Shown here piece by piece: positions 12,544 to 23,953 of a stretch of DNA of 64,000 bases. Numbering within the stretch: position 1 is the stretch's first letter; every line of letters starts with the position of its first letter. The notes under the pieces are model-generated. The model ran no database searches and was not told the origin of the DNA. It saw nothing but the letters and a program-made list of their open reading frames with translations. This stretch comes from Rhizobiaceae bacterium (GTDB taxonomy: Bacteria; Pseudomonadota; Alphaproteobacteria; Rhizobiales; Rhizobiaceae): NCBI GenBank assembly GCA_017644005.1, contig JAEPMJ010000003.1, forward strand, positions 124,001 through 188,000. The letters run 5' to 3'. Both the position numbers and the translations under genes were made by a program.

Positions 12544-13539
12544 TCAAATACTTTGGGTCTTAATCCAGTCCACGAAATGGTCGAGATCGTGCGCCCAAAC
12601 AAGAAAGAGACCCGCCTCCTGGGCGGATTTGAGGTCAGCAACCTTGAATACGCCCGAGAGTAAGGCGACGCTGATTACGTTTTTCCCGGCTTCGGTCGCG
12701 TACTTGATCGCTTTCGCCGCTGTATCGTTCAAAAGGCGCTTGGTGCTGTTGAGTCCTGAGCTCGAATCCTTCGCCTCCAAGGCGATCATCTTGCCACTCG
12801 GCAGCGCGATAAAAAGATCAACCTTCCGGCCGTAAACGACGCATTCTCCATAAAAATGCGGGTAAACGGGATGGTGGCTTGGCTGCGTGACGCGGCCGCG
12901 TGGCGGGAAAGCTGGCAACGGCACTTCTCCATCCTTCAGCTTCTTCTTCCCACCTTTGATTTTAATGAATCCAAGGTCTTTGAGACGGGTTTCCAGGCGT
13001 TGTTCAACGACCCTCCCGTGGCCGCGTCGTTCGGTTTGGAGCGACTGCGCGGCATGCATCGTTGCCGTGGCTGCAAGCGCCGTGCGGACTTCGCGGCCGG
13101 TAGGCTCCCTACGATCTGCCACCCAGGGAAATCGAAATGGATCAGCAAGCTTGCAGATAAGCTTGAGCAGGGCGACAGGAACGTCGTCCTTAGTTTTGAT
13201 ATCCGTTTTGTTCAGGCCCCGCACGCTACGGGTGACCAAAACGCCGAGGTCATCTTCTGACACAGGTGGTCCGGTAACGTATCGCAACGCATCGAACATC
13301 TCAGCATCAAGCAATATGGCTCGGACCGTCACAGGATCGGGGTTTTCGGGATCGACGCCCGTGAGCGTCTTGAACAGGCGCACCAACGCCTGTCGACGCG
13401 TGCTAACGTGCGCGAGATATTTTCCGCCAGGCTCTGCCAGCCGACGTTCTACGAATTCTTCAAGCGCCTTCTGCGCTTCGGCTTCAAGTTGCGCATCTGT
13501 CCAGATGGTAGGCGTGGCGCTGACATTCGGAATCGTCAT
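12544..13539 (-). CDS. XamI-like type II restriction endonuclease
   Basis: 331 aa; resembles the XamI restriction endonuclease family; VDLFIALPSGKMIALEAKDSS fits a PD-(D/E)xK core; ATGA overlap with the upstream methyltransferase gene. Confidence 0.75.
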   Translation of the reverse strand: MTIPNVSATPTIWTDAQLEAEAQKALEEFVERRLAEPGGKYLAHVSTRRQALVRLFKTLTGVDPENPDPVTVRAILLDAEMFDALRYVTGPPVSEDDLGVLVTRSVRGLNKTDIKTKDDVPVALLKLICKLADPFRFPWVADRREPTGREVRTALAATATMHAAQSLQTERRGHGRVVEQRLETRLKDLGFIKIKGGKKKLKDGEVPLPAFPPRGRVTQPSHHPVYPHFYGECVVYGRKVDLFIALPSGKMIALEAKDSSSGLNSTKRLLNDTAAKAIKYATEAGKNVISVALLSGVFKVADLKSAQEAGLFLVWAHDLDHFVDWIKTQSI

Positions 13540-15179
13540 GCCGAGGCACCAAGCAGCGAAATGTCGGGAATATGCAGCCGAGACACCTCCCCCGGTTCAA
13601 ACTTCACCAGCCCGCCGGCGTAGGTTCGGCCACTCATGACGCTAGCCGTCGCGTTCAAGTGCCTTGCTATTTCATCTAGGGCGATTTGTGACAGCGGCTG
13701 CACGGGATAAAGCCCATGCGCGATATTCAAATGGCGCGCGCCTGCACGGTTGTGCACAAATGCCGGCGCGCGGCGAGCCATGTAAGTGCAAAGAATCGGA
13801 GCAGGCTCTCTAAGCCCAACCGTCCACCAAGCGCGCCGATGAGTGGCAATGAATCCCTTGTCTGCCTTCATCGTGCGCGCCCACTCTAGAAAGGCCTGCA
13901 CAGCTTTTTTCTCGACCGACGTCAGCTCGTCGAGGTCAACGGGCAGGTCAATCACCTTCCTGAGAGGCGTCGTATCGTCCAACGCCTCACCTGCGCTCAG
14001 CAGATCACGGGCTTTTGTAACCGTTGAATGTAGGAACCGGTTCGGTAGGTCGCGCGCTTTTTCTCCTGCAATCCAGACGGCATTGCACCCTGTCACCTGT
14101 CCGCGATGCACTTTGAACAATTCGCCAAGCTCGACCTCACCTTCCCGACGTTCCGGCGCAGCCTGTCGTACAAATATTGACCATCGCGGCGCAGCCTCGA
14201 TCTCGGGCCACTCGATTGCGCGGCCGCCGCTGAGTGGCGCAAGGTCATCAAGAGATTCCACCGTGCGTACCGTAAATTGCGGCGGCCGATTGCCAACCCG
14301 AAAACAGGTAATGACACCAGTGGTCAAAGCACCAGTGAATAGTCGCACCTTCGGATCGATGAGGTGCAATGCTGCTCCGCCGAGACCATCCGCGAGCATC
14401 TCTCGCAGTACGGATCCGTAGTTGACATCCATCCACTCGGCCGCGGTGATGAAGGTGCCAAAGTCTCCGGGTCGAGCCAACTCACGGGTCTTCAAGAAAA
14501 AATGTAGATGGAGACCGGCCAGTTTGCTCGCCTTGAACCCATACGAAGCCGCGCCCTTGGCAAACCAGTTTTTCCAGTTCTGCGGAATCTCATGGTGCCG
14601 GACATAAGGCGGATTTCCGACGAAAAGCGTAGAGCCGGGTATTCGCGGCAGTTTGATAGCGCGATAATCTTTCACAAATACCGTAAGTCTGTGAGCAAAA
14701 CCCAGAACATATGCATTTGCTCTCAGTATCAACGCAGCAAGCGGGTCGATCTCAATTGCTACTAAACGAGCATCAGGAAAACGGTTCGCCGCAGCAGATA
14801 GATAGCGTCCGGAGCCGGCGCCGGGATCAACAATCCGGGTGGGCCGAATTGCTTGCTCATCCGCCCAGGCAATCATGGCGTCGATCACCGTCTTTGGCGT
14901 GTAAGTTGCACCATACAACCGACGAACCTGGGGAGACCGCAGTTGGCAGAATATCTCCCCGAGTGGATCGTCACCCGCACCAATAAGACCTTTTGTGACC
15001 GCAAGCACACGCGCTGGCGGTTTTGGCGCATCTACCGAGAGCAACTGCTCCTCAGGCGACAAATCACGGTCATGGCCAATAAGCGCTAGCGCCAGGCCTG
15101 CAAGGCTGCTCTCATTATGAATCATCGTTTCAGCCCTGACTGATGGCGAGGATGATCGAGATTTCGACGGAAATGTCAA
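13536..15179 (-). CDS. type II DNA N6-adenine methyltransferase (partner of the XamI-like enzyme)
   Basis: motif I-like DPGAGSGRYL, catalytic NPPY (FVGNPPYVRHHEIP); alternative start MIHNESS at 15125. Confidence 0.85.
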   Translation of the reverse strand: MTFPSKSRSSSPSVRAETMIHNESSLAGLALALIGHDRDLSPEEQLLSVDAPKPPARVLAVTKGLIGAGDDPLGEIFCQLRSPQVRRLYGATYTPKTVIDAMIAWADEQAIRPTRIVDPGAGSGRYLSAAANRFPDARLVAIEIDPLAALILRANAYVLGFAHRLTVFVKDYRAIKLPRIPGSTLFVGNPPYVRHHEIPQNWKNWFAKGAASYGFKASKLAGLHLHFFLKTRELARPGDFGTFITAAEWMDVNYGSVLREMLADGLGGAALHLIDPKVRLFTGALTTGVITCFRVGNRPPQFTVRTVESLDDLAPLSGGRAIEWPEIEAAPRWSIFVRQAAPERREGEVELGELFKVHRGQVTGCNAVWIAGEKARDLPNRFLHSTVTKARDLLSAGEALDDTTPLRKVIDLPVDLDELTSVEKKAVQAFLEWARTMKADKGFIATHRRAWWTVGLREPAPILCTYMARRAPAFVHNRAGARHLNIAHGLYPVQPLSQIALDEIARHLNATASVMSGRTYAGGLVKFEPGEVSRLHIPDISLLGASA

Positions 15180-15368
15180 GTAATGTTCTCTTTACGTTCC
15201 ATCCACCGGAATCGTGGACCAACATGCTTCGGCAATGGTCATCGCTGCTCAAAGTTCTCTACGAATCGCGCATCGTATCGAACAGTCGCGTTCAAATCAC
15301 CTTCGCCGTCGAACCTCGATCCCTTGGTCATCCGTCACTAGCGCCGACACGGTTTTCACCGGCCAATC

Positions 15369-15425
15369 TATCCCCGCCCATCTAACCTCGCTTACAATCG
15401 CGTGTCCTGTTAGGAGGTGGCGATG
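15369..15425 (+). repeat. imperfect repeat copy 1 (leader/RBS-like)
   Basis: TATCCCCGCCCATCTAACCTCGCTTACAATCGCG...GGAGGTGGCGATG; matches 15779-15837. Confidence 0.6.
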
Positions 15426-15515
15426 GACGTCAGCATCAGCAATGTCAATGTTAGTCCCTCAGGATGCCGGGCGCGGGCAATTGCACTTACCGGGAGATTG
15501 CCTTCGGAGGGGTAG
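15423..15515 (+). CDS. 30-aa small ORF (MDVSISNVNVSPSGCRARAIALTGRLPSEG)
   Basis: AGGAGG six nt upstream of ATG; TAG stop immediately followed, in frame, by the ATG of the next small ORF. Confidence 0.35.
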   Translation: MDVSISNVNVSPSGCRARAIALTGRLPSEG

Positions 15516-15689
15516 ATGCACTTTTTGATAGCTCTGGCCGGGATAGGAATGATCGCCTATGGCTACGGGTGGTCAGCGGCGTATTTGGGAACCCCCGAGT
15601 CCTTCGAGCGGAGCCTTTTGGGTGACCTGCGGATGATTCTGTTGGCACTTGTGGGAATCAGTTTCCGGTTGCGCAAACCCAAGGAGTGA
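15516..15689 (+). CDS. 57-aa predicted small membrane protein
   Basis: MHFLIALAGIGMIAYGYGWSAAYLGTPESFERSLLGDLRMILLALVGISFRLRKPKE; GGAGGGG RBS; two hydrophobic stretches; below the length cutoff of the ORF track. Confidence 0.5.
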   Translation: MHFLIALAGIGMIAYGYGWSAAYLGTPESFERSLLGDLRMILLALVGISFRLRKPKE

Positions 15690-15778
15690 GCACCCAAGCC
15701 GTGAACAATAAGGCGGGTTTCAATGAGCCGTCGATTGACGTCCATCCGAACCGCCACGCGCCGATAGCGCAATAAACT

Positions 15779-15837
15779 TATCCCCACCCCTCCACCCTCC
15801 CTTACAATCCCGCCGCCCAGATACGGAGGTGGCGATG
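15779..15837 (+). repeat. imperfect repeat copy 2 (leader/RBS-like)
   Basis: TATCCCCACCCCTCCACCCTCCCTTACAATCCCG...GGAGGTGGCGATG; matches 15369-15425. Confidence 0.6.
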
Positions 15838-16066
15838 ATGCCTGCGATCGAGCGACACCGCACCGCGCTGAAGCGCGTAAAGCAGCGCTCGCAGCATTGG
15901 CCGGCTTCGCCGGCGCAGCCGCCTTCACCTCCCCCTTGTGGGACGGGCGGGGCTAGCGGCTCGGCCTGAAAGGGGCGCGAACAGATTGTCAGCAGCCGGC
16001 ACGATCCGGGTGGACAAGCCGTGCCGGCCCGCGCATCTTCGCGACCGGCCAACGAGGAGCAAGACG

Positions 16067-16870
16067 ATGCAATCTGGAACCATCCGCGCCGGCATCGGCG
16101 GCTGGACCTTCGAGCCGTGGGAAGGCACCTTTTACCCCGACAAATGGCCGAAGAAGCGGCACCTCGAATACGCGTCGTCGAAGCTCGCGACGATCGAGGT
16201 CAACGGCACCTACTATTCCGGCTTCAAGCCCGCGACCTACGCGAAATGGGCGGCCGAGACGCCGGACGGTTTCGTTTTCGCCATCAAGGGCAACCGCTTC
16301 GTCACCAACCGCAAGGTGCTGGCCGAGGCCGGCGGGTCGATGGAAAAATTCTTCGCCCAGGGGCTGGAGGAACTCGGCCCCAAGCTCGGGCCGATCGTGT
16401 GGCAGTTCGCGCCGACGAAGAAGTTCGACGCCGAGGATTTCGAGGGGTTTCTGAAGCTGCTGCCCGAAACCCATGCCGGGCTGACGCTGCGCCACGCGCT
16501 GGAGGTGCGCAACCCGACATTCGCCGATCCGGAATTCTTCGCGCTGGCGCGCAGATATGGCTGCGCGATCTGCTACGCGCATCACAAGAAATACCCCGAA
16601 TTCGCCGACGTCACGGCAGACTTCGTTTATGCGCGGCTGCAGCGCGGCAAGGACGAGATACCGACGGCCTATTCGCCCGGCGACCTCGACGGCTGGGCCA
16701 AGCGCGCCAAACTGTGGGCCGACGGCGGCCAGCCGGACGATCTGCCGCTCGCCGATCCGGCCGCTGCGGTTGAGAAGCGGCCGCGCGACGTGTTTCTCTA
16801 CATCATCCATGAGGGCAAGGTGCGCGCGCCGCAGGGCGCCATGGCGCTGCAGGAAAGGGTGGACGGCTAG
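16067..16870 (+). CDS. DUF72 domain-containing protein
   Basis: start MQSGTIRAGIGGWTFEPWEGTFYPDKWPKKRHLEYASSKL; RBS GAGGAG; YARLQRG motif typical of DUF72. Confidence 0.9.
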   Translation: MQSGTIRAGIGGWTFEPWEGTFYPDKWPKKRHLEYASSKLATIEVNGTYYSGFKPATYAKWAAETPDGFVFAIKGNRFVTNRKVLAEAGGSMEKFFAQGLEELGPKLGPIVWQFAPTKKFDAEDFEGFLKLLPETHAGLTLRHALEVRNPTFADPEFFALARRYGCAICYAHHKKYPEFADVTADFVYARLQRGKDEIPTAYSPGDLDGWAKRAKLWADGGQPDDLPLADPAAAVEKRPRDVFLYIIHEGKVRAPQGAMALQERVDG

Positions 16871-16921
16871 AGCATGATCTTTTCCGAAAAGCGGGCACCG
16901 GTTTTCGGAAAAGATCATGCT
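16871..16921. repeat. palindromic intergenic repeat (RIME-like, Rhizobiales type)
   Basis: AGCATGATCTTTTCCGAAAA-11 nt-TTTTCGGAAAAGATCATGCT; perfect 20-bp arms. Confidence 0.8.
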
Positions 16922-16944
16922 CAAACAAAGAGACAGATCAAGAT

Positions 16945-19052
<2,108 letters not shown>

Positions 19053-19106
19053 CCGGTTTGCAGCCGGCATTTTCAGACATCCAACGTCATACAGGGATAA
19101 CAGGAC

Positions 19107-20516
19107 ATGACGACATCAAACGACATCATGAAGCAGATCAAGGACAACGACGTGAAATTCGTCGATCTGCGCTTCACCGACCCCAAGGGCAAAATGCAGC
19201 ACGTCACCATGGATTCCGCCGTGGTCGATGAAGACATGTTTGTCGATGGCGTCATGTTCGACGGCTCCTCGATCGCCGGCTGGAAGGCGATCAACGAGTC
19301 CGACATGGTGCTGATGCCAGACACCACCTCCACGCATATGGACCCATTCTTCGCCCAGTCGACCATGGTAGTGGTGTGCGACATTCTCGATCCGGTTTCG
19401 GGCGAGAGCTACAATCGCGACCCCCGCGGCACCGCAAAGAAGGCCGAGGCACAGATTGCCGCCGATGGTTTCGGCGACACCGCCTATTTCGGTCCCGAAG
19501 CCGAGTTCTTCGTGTTCGATGACGTGAAGTACAAGGCCGACCCGTACAACACCGGCTTCAAGCTGGATTCGACCGAACTGCCATCCAACGACGATACCGA
19601 CTACGAGACCGGTAATCTCGGCCATCGCCCCCGCGTCAAGGGTGGCTACTTCCCGGTTCCGCCGATCGATTCGGCACAGGACATGCGCTCCGAGATGCTG
19701 ACCGTCATGGCCGAGATGGGCGTGTCGACAGAGAAGCACCACCACGAGGTGGGCGCTGCCCAGCACGAGCTCGGCGTGAAGTTCAACACGCTGACCCGCA
19801 GCGCCGACGAACTGCAGATCTATAAATACGTCATCCACCAGGTCGCCAACGCCTATGGAAAGACGGCGACCTTCATGCCGAAGCCGATCTATGGCGACAA
19901 CGGCTCAGGCATGCATGTTCACCAGTCGATCTGGAAAGACGGCAAGCCGACCTTTGCCGGCAATGAATATGCCGGCCTGTCGGAGAACTGCCTGTTCTAC
20001 ATCGGCGGCATCATCAAGCACGCCAAAGCGCTCAACGCATTCACCAACCCGTCGACCAACTCCTACAAGCGTCTGGTACCGGGCTTCGAGGCACCGGTGC
20101 TTCTCGCATATTCGGCTCGCAACCGCTCCGCGTCGTGCCGTATTCCGTTCGGCTCCTCACCGAAGTCGAAGCGCGTTGAAATCCGCTTCCCTGACCCGAC
20201 CGCCAATCCGTACCTTGCTTTCTCGGCAATGCTGATGGCCGGTCTCGACGGCATCCGTAACAAGATCCACCCGGGCCAGGCCATGGACAAGGACCTTTAC
20301 GACCTGCCGCCGCGCGAACTGAAGAAGGTTCCGACCGTGTGCTCCAGCCTGCGCGAAGCGATGATGAGCCTCGACAAGGACCGCGGCTTCCTCAAAGCCG
20401 GCGGCGTCTTCGACGACGACCAGATCGACGCCTATATCGAGCTCAAGATGGAAGAGGTGCTTCGCTACGAAATGACGCCGCACCCGGTCGAGTTCGACAT
20501 GTACTACTCGGTCTGA
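19107..20516 (+). CDS. glnA: glutamine synthetase type I
   Basis: 469 aa; GS signatures ([39 protein letters not shown]). Confidence 0.98.
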   Translation: MTTSNDIMKQIKDNDVKFVDLRFTDPKGKMQHVTMDSAVVDEDMFVDGVMFDGSSIAGWKAINESDMVLMPDTTSTHMDPFFAQSTMVVVCDILDPVSGESYNRDPRGTAKKAEAQIAADGFGDTAYFGPEAEFFVFDDVKYKADPYNTGFKLDSTELPSNDDTDYETGNLGHRPRVKGGYFPVPPIDSAQDMRSEMLTVMAEMGVSTEKHHHEVGAAQHELGVKFNTLTRSADELQIYKYVIHQVANAYGKTATFMPKPIYGDNGSGMHVHQSIWKDGKPTFAGNEYAGLSENCLFYIGGIIKHAKALNAFTNPSTNSYKRLVPGFEAPVLLAYSARNRSASCRIPFGSSPKSKRVEIRFPDPTANPYLAFSAMLMAGLDGIRNKIHPGQAMDKDLYDLPPRELKKVPTVCSSLREAMMSLDKDRGFLKAGGVFDDDQIDAYIELKMEEVLRYEMTPHPVEFDMYYSV

Positions 20517-20540
20517 TCGACTGATACGATGAACAAGGGA

Positions 20541-20567
20541 AACCCCGGCCGCAGCGCCGGGGTTTTT
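20541..20567 (+). terminator. rho-independent terminator after glnA
   Basis: AACCCCGGC-CGCA-GCCGGGGTTTTT. Confidence 0.85.
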
Positions 20568-20573
20568 CGTTTC

Positions 20574-21224
20574 TCAGTTGGGTACGCCGTTCAACTCGGC
20601 CTGGATCGCCTCGACGTCGAGGCGTTTTCGAAGCGTACGGATAACCTCGTGCCAGGCAAAGCGGACCGAGTTGCGGATGATCTCGACGTCGTATTTCTTG
20701 AGCTCCTCGGCGATCGGCGCCCAGCGCACCAGCGCCTTGGGACTGGTCGTGAATGCGTCGGCGCCTGCTGCGACGTTGTCCCAGTTCACTTTCGTCAGCC
20801 GCTCGGCAAATGACGTATTCCACATAGCCACGTCCCCCTCGCCCGAAGCCTGCGACGCATATTCGGCTATGCCATCATTGTAGACGGACCTGGCGAGGCG
20901 GTCGCGCACACCGTCTTCCATACCCGGTGTCGCCTTCGCGACCGCATGAACGGCGAGGTCGGAAAGACATGCTGCGAACACGTGCATCTTGGCGATGTTC
21001 AGCGACTGAATAAAGCGGTCGTTCTCAAACATCGCTGGGTAGCGCGTACCCATGCGCGTCTTCACGTAGCCGTAGAGTTTGTGCTGCGCAACAAACGCCG
21101 AGCGGGAGACCACAAACCGCGTCAGTTCGGAGACTGAGTCGATCGGCTCATTGTCACGGGTTGCAGTAAAACGCGCGGCGAAGTCTTTGAGAATGCCGGA
21201 ACTGCGATGCCAGAAACCCATCAT
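20574..21224 (-). CDS. conserved hypothetical protein
   Basis: 216-aa ORF with normal coding appearance; family not recognised. Confidence 0.6.
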   Translation of the reverse strand: MMGFWHRSSGILKDFAARFTATRDNEPIDSVSELTRFVVSRSAFVAQHKLYGYVKTRMGTRYPAMFENDRFIQSLNIAKMHVFAACLSDLAVHAVAKATPGMEDGVRDRLARSVYNDGIAEYASQASGEGDVAMWNTSFAERLTKVNWDNVAAGADAFTTSPKALVRWAPIAEELKKYDVEIIRNSVRFAWHEVIRTLRKRLDVEAIQAELNGVPN

Positions 21225-21386
21225 CTGTACCGGTTCTCCCCGCTTTTCCGAGCTAATACCAATGTCTCAGTTACTATTGCAACTGTCCTGCATCATGCTT
21301 GATCATCCTCTGGCGGATGATTCGCCGGAGTGACTGGGAATGGCGGCACCTGGTCGCTGCCATGCATCTTAGGGGAGGAGGACGTT

Positions 21387-21647
21387 ATGTCCGCTGATGC
21401 AGATGCTAGACAACGCCATTGGACGAAAACCAGGAACCTGACGGTTCTGGTTCTCATTCTCTGGTTCATATTTTCGATAATCGTACCCTGGTTCGCGAAG
21501 GATCTGAACGGAGCTACATTCCTCGGCTTTCCGCTCGGTTTCTACATGATTGCCCAGGGCTCGCTCATCGTTTTCGTGCTGCTGATCTTTTTTCAGAACT
21601 GGCGGCAGGACGCGATCGATGACGAGTTCGGTTTCGGTGACGAATAG
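21387..21647 (+). CDS. DUF4212 small subunit associated with a sodium/solute symporter
   Basis: start MSADADARQRHWTKTRNLTVLVLILWFIFSIIVPWFAKDL; GGGGAGGAG RBS; two TM segments; immediately upstream of the symporter. Confidence 0.85.
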   Translation: MSADADARQRHWTKTRNLTVLVLILWFIFSIIVPWFAKDLNGATFLGFPLGFYMIAQGSLIVFVLLIFFQNWRQDAIDDEFGFGDE

Positions 21648-21659
21648 GAGGGCCGAACC

Positions 21660-23462
21660 GTGAACGGATCATTCATTCAAAACCTTGGCCGGGTCTACGG
21701 CCTCTACACCGGCGGTTTCATCGTCTTCATCCTGCTCATGGCAATCCTCGAGCAGATGGGCGTAAGTGCTGCCACAATCGGCATTCTCTTCGTGGCCTTC
21801 ACGATTGCCATATACGCCCTGATCGGCTGGCTGTCGCGAACCATGCAGGTCGATGCGTATTACGTCGCCGGGCGCGAAGTGCCCGCCGTCTACAACGGCA
21901 TGGCCACGGCGGCCGACTGGATGTCCGGTGCGTCCTTCGTGGCGCTTGCCGGCGGCATCTATTTCGGCGGTTACGGCTATATGGGCTTCATCGTCGGCTG
22001 GACCGGCGGTTACGTGCTCGTCAACTCGCTGATGGCGCCGTATCTGCGCAAATTCGGCTGCTATACGGTGCCTGACTTCATCGGCACGCGGTATGGCGGC
22101 AATCTGGCACGTTTCGTGGCGGTTGTTATCCTTGTGGTGGCTTCTTTCACCTATGTGACGGCGCAGATCAACGCTTCGGGCACCATCGCCGCCCGGGCGC
22201 TGCAGATCCCGTTCTCATACGGTGTCTGGTTCGGCCTGCTCGGCATTCTTCTGTGCTCGATGCTGGGTGGCATGCGGGCGGTGACCTGGACCCAGGTGGC
22301 CCAGTACATCGTTCTGATCATCGCCTACCTGGTACCGGTCATCTGGATGTCGAACGCCCAGGGGTTCGGAATCATTCCGCACTTCTCCTATGGCGACGCG
22401 GTCCAGCGCATCGGCCAACTGGAGGCGGAGTACGGTCTGATAGCGGCCGCCGAAGCAATACCAGGGGTCGCGGTCCTCACGAATCCGCATAACGACCCGC
22501 AGGGCGGCATGGACTCCTGGAAGTTCGTGACGCTGGCCATCTGCATGATGTGCGGCACGGCATCGCTGCCACACATCCTGATGCGCTACTTCACCACGCC
22601 TTCGGTCCGTGCTGCGCGCAAATCGGTGGCATGGTCGCTGCTCTTCATCTTCCTGCTGTACTTCACGGCACCGGCTCTTGCCACGCTGACGAAGCTGCAG
22701 CTTCTGGACCCGACCCTGCCGACGGCCATCATCGGCAAGCCGATCGACGAAGTGATGTCGCTCGCCTGGATCCAGAACTGGAGCGCGGTGGGCATGCTTG
22801 CAATCGCCGACCAGAGCGGCGACGGCATCCTGCAGCTCAATGAGTTCTTCATGCGTCCCGACATCGTGGTTCTGGCAACGCCGGAAATCGCGGGTCTGCC
22901 GTATGTGATCTCGGGCCTCGTGGCCGCCGGCGGCATGGCCGCTGCCATGTCCACGGCAGACGGTCTGCTGCTCGCCATCGCCAACGCACTCAGCCACGAT
23001 CTGTACTACAAGATCATCGATCCGAAGGCCGACACGGCCGTTCGCCTGATCGTTGCCCGTGTATTGCTGGTCGTGATCGGTGCGGCGGCAGCGTTGATCG
23101 CAACCTTGCAGCTCACCGGTATCCTTGGTGCGGTTGCCTGGGCGTTCTGCTTCGCATGTTCGGGGCTTTTCTTCCCGCTCGTGCTGGGTGTGTGGTGGAA
23201 ACGGGCCAATACGCAGGGCGCGCTTGCCGGCATGATCGTCGGCTTCGTGGTCGGCTCGGCCTATCTCTACTACGTCTACAATGGCGGAACGCCGTGGTTG
23301 GGCATCGACCATCTGCGGTTCGGCATCATCGGTATGCCGGCCAGCCTTATCGCAATGGTCGTCGTCTCGCTGATGACGCCGGCTCCCGACGAGGAGACCC
23401 AGCGCATGGTGGACGAAGTCCGGTTGCCTTCGGGCGAAACCATTCTGGGCAGCACCCACTAA
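21660..23462 (+). CDS. sodium:solute symporter (VC_2705-like subfamily) with EF-hand-like loop
   Basis: 600 aa polytopic SSS-family protein (DAYYVAGREVPAVYNGMATAADWMSGASF); DUF4212 partner. Confidence 0.88.
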   Translation: MNGSFIQNLGRVYGLYTGGFIVFILLMAILEQMGVSAATIGILFVAFTIAIYALIGWLSRTMQVDAYYVAGREVPAVYNGMATAADWMSGASFVALAGGIYFGGYGYMGFIVGWTGGYVLVNSLMAPYLRKFGCYTVPDFIGTRYGGNLARFVAVVILVVASFTYVTAQINASGTIAARALQIPFSYGVWFGLLGILLCSMLGGMRAVTWTQVAQYIVLIIAYLVPVIWMSNAQGFGIIPHFSYGDAVQRIGQLEAEYGLIAAAEAIPGVAVLTNPHNDPQGGMDSWKFVTLAICMMCGTASLPHILMRYFTTPSVRAARKSVAWSLLFIFLLYFTAPALATLTKLQLLDPTLPTAIIGKPIDEVMSLAWIQNWSAVGMLAIADQSGDGILQLNEFFMRPDIVVLATPEIAGLPYVISGLVAAGGMAAAMSTADGLLLAIANALSHDLYYKIIDPKADTAVRLIVARVLLVVIGAAAALIATLQLTGILGAVAWAFCFACSGLFFPLVLGVWWKRANTQGALAGMIVGFVVGSAYLYYVYNGGTPWLGIDHLRFGIIGMPASLIAMVVVSLMTPAPDEETQRMVDEVRLPSGETILGSTH

Positions 23463-23483
23463 AAGGTGCTATTTGAGACTGGT

Positions 23484-23510
23484 CAGGGGCGGAACCCGGT
23501 TCCGCCCCTG
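23484..23510. terminator. strong intergenic hairpin between symporter and YggT-like gene (terminator or stabiliser)
   Basis: CAGGGGCGGAA-CCCGG-TTCCGCCCCTG; 11-bp perfect stem, no clear U-tract. Confidence 0.45.
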
Positions 23511-23541
23511 ATTTCATGATCAGCAGGGATTTGCGCGCAAT

Positions 23542-23895
23542 ATGGAAACGCTTTCGATCTTTCCGATCTGGGTGCTTGTCATCGACTATGTGCTGGGCGT
23601 CGTCATGTGGACGCTGGTGGCCCGAACCGCGATGGGGTTTTTCCTGCCGCAGGATTCCCAGTTCTTCTTCATGAAGTTCTTCGTGCGGGCAACCAACCCT
23701 ATTCTGCGGTTTTTCAAGCCGGTGACACCGAGCTTCCTGCTCGACCTCTTCGTGCCGCTTTACGTGGCCTGGTTCTTTTTCATGATCCGCTTTTACCTGA
23801 TGCCCTGGCTGCTCGGATATTCGGTCATGGGGATGCTTTCGTTTCCGCTGGAAAGCGAAATTTCGCGCTTCCTCTATCAGCTCTTCGGCGGCTGA
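23542..23895 (+). CDS. YggT-like small membrane protein
   Basis: 117 aa; RATNPILRFFKPVTPSFLLDLFVPLYVAWFF resembles the YggT pattern. Confidence 0.6.
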   Translation: METLSIFPIWVLVIDYVLGVVMWTLVARTAMGFFLPQDSQFFFMKFFVRATNPILRFFKPVTPSFLLDLFVPLYVAWFFFMIRFYLMPWLLGYSVMGMLSFPLESEISRFLYQLFGG

Positions 23896-23908
23896 CGCTC
23901 AAACGAAA

Positions 23909-23929
23909 ACGGCGCCCCTCGGGCGCCGT
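23909..23929 (-). terminator. convergent-region terminator (SPOR gene / YggT-like gene)
   Basis: ACGGCGCCC-GAG-GGGCGCCGT followed on the minus strand by TTTTCGTTT. Confidence 0.75.
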
Positions 23930-23953
23930 CTTGCAACACTCTCAAGACCGGTC

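Noticed and set aside
16021-16773. Alternate-frame 250-aa ORF within the DUF72 gene and the antisense 311-aa ORF
   Set aside because: Low-complexity Arg/Ala translations; the DUF72 frame is clearly coding
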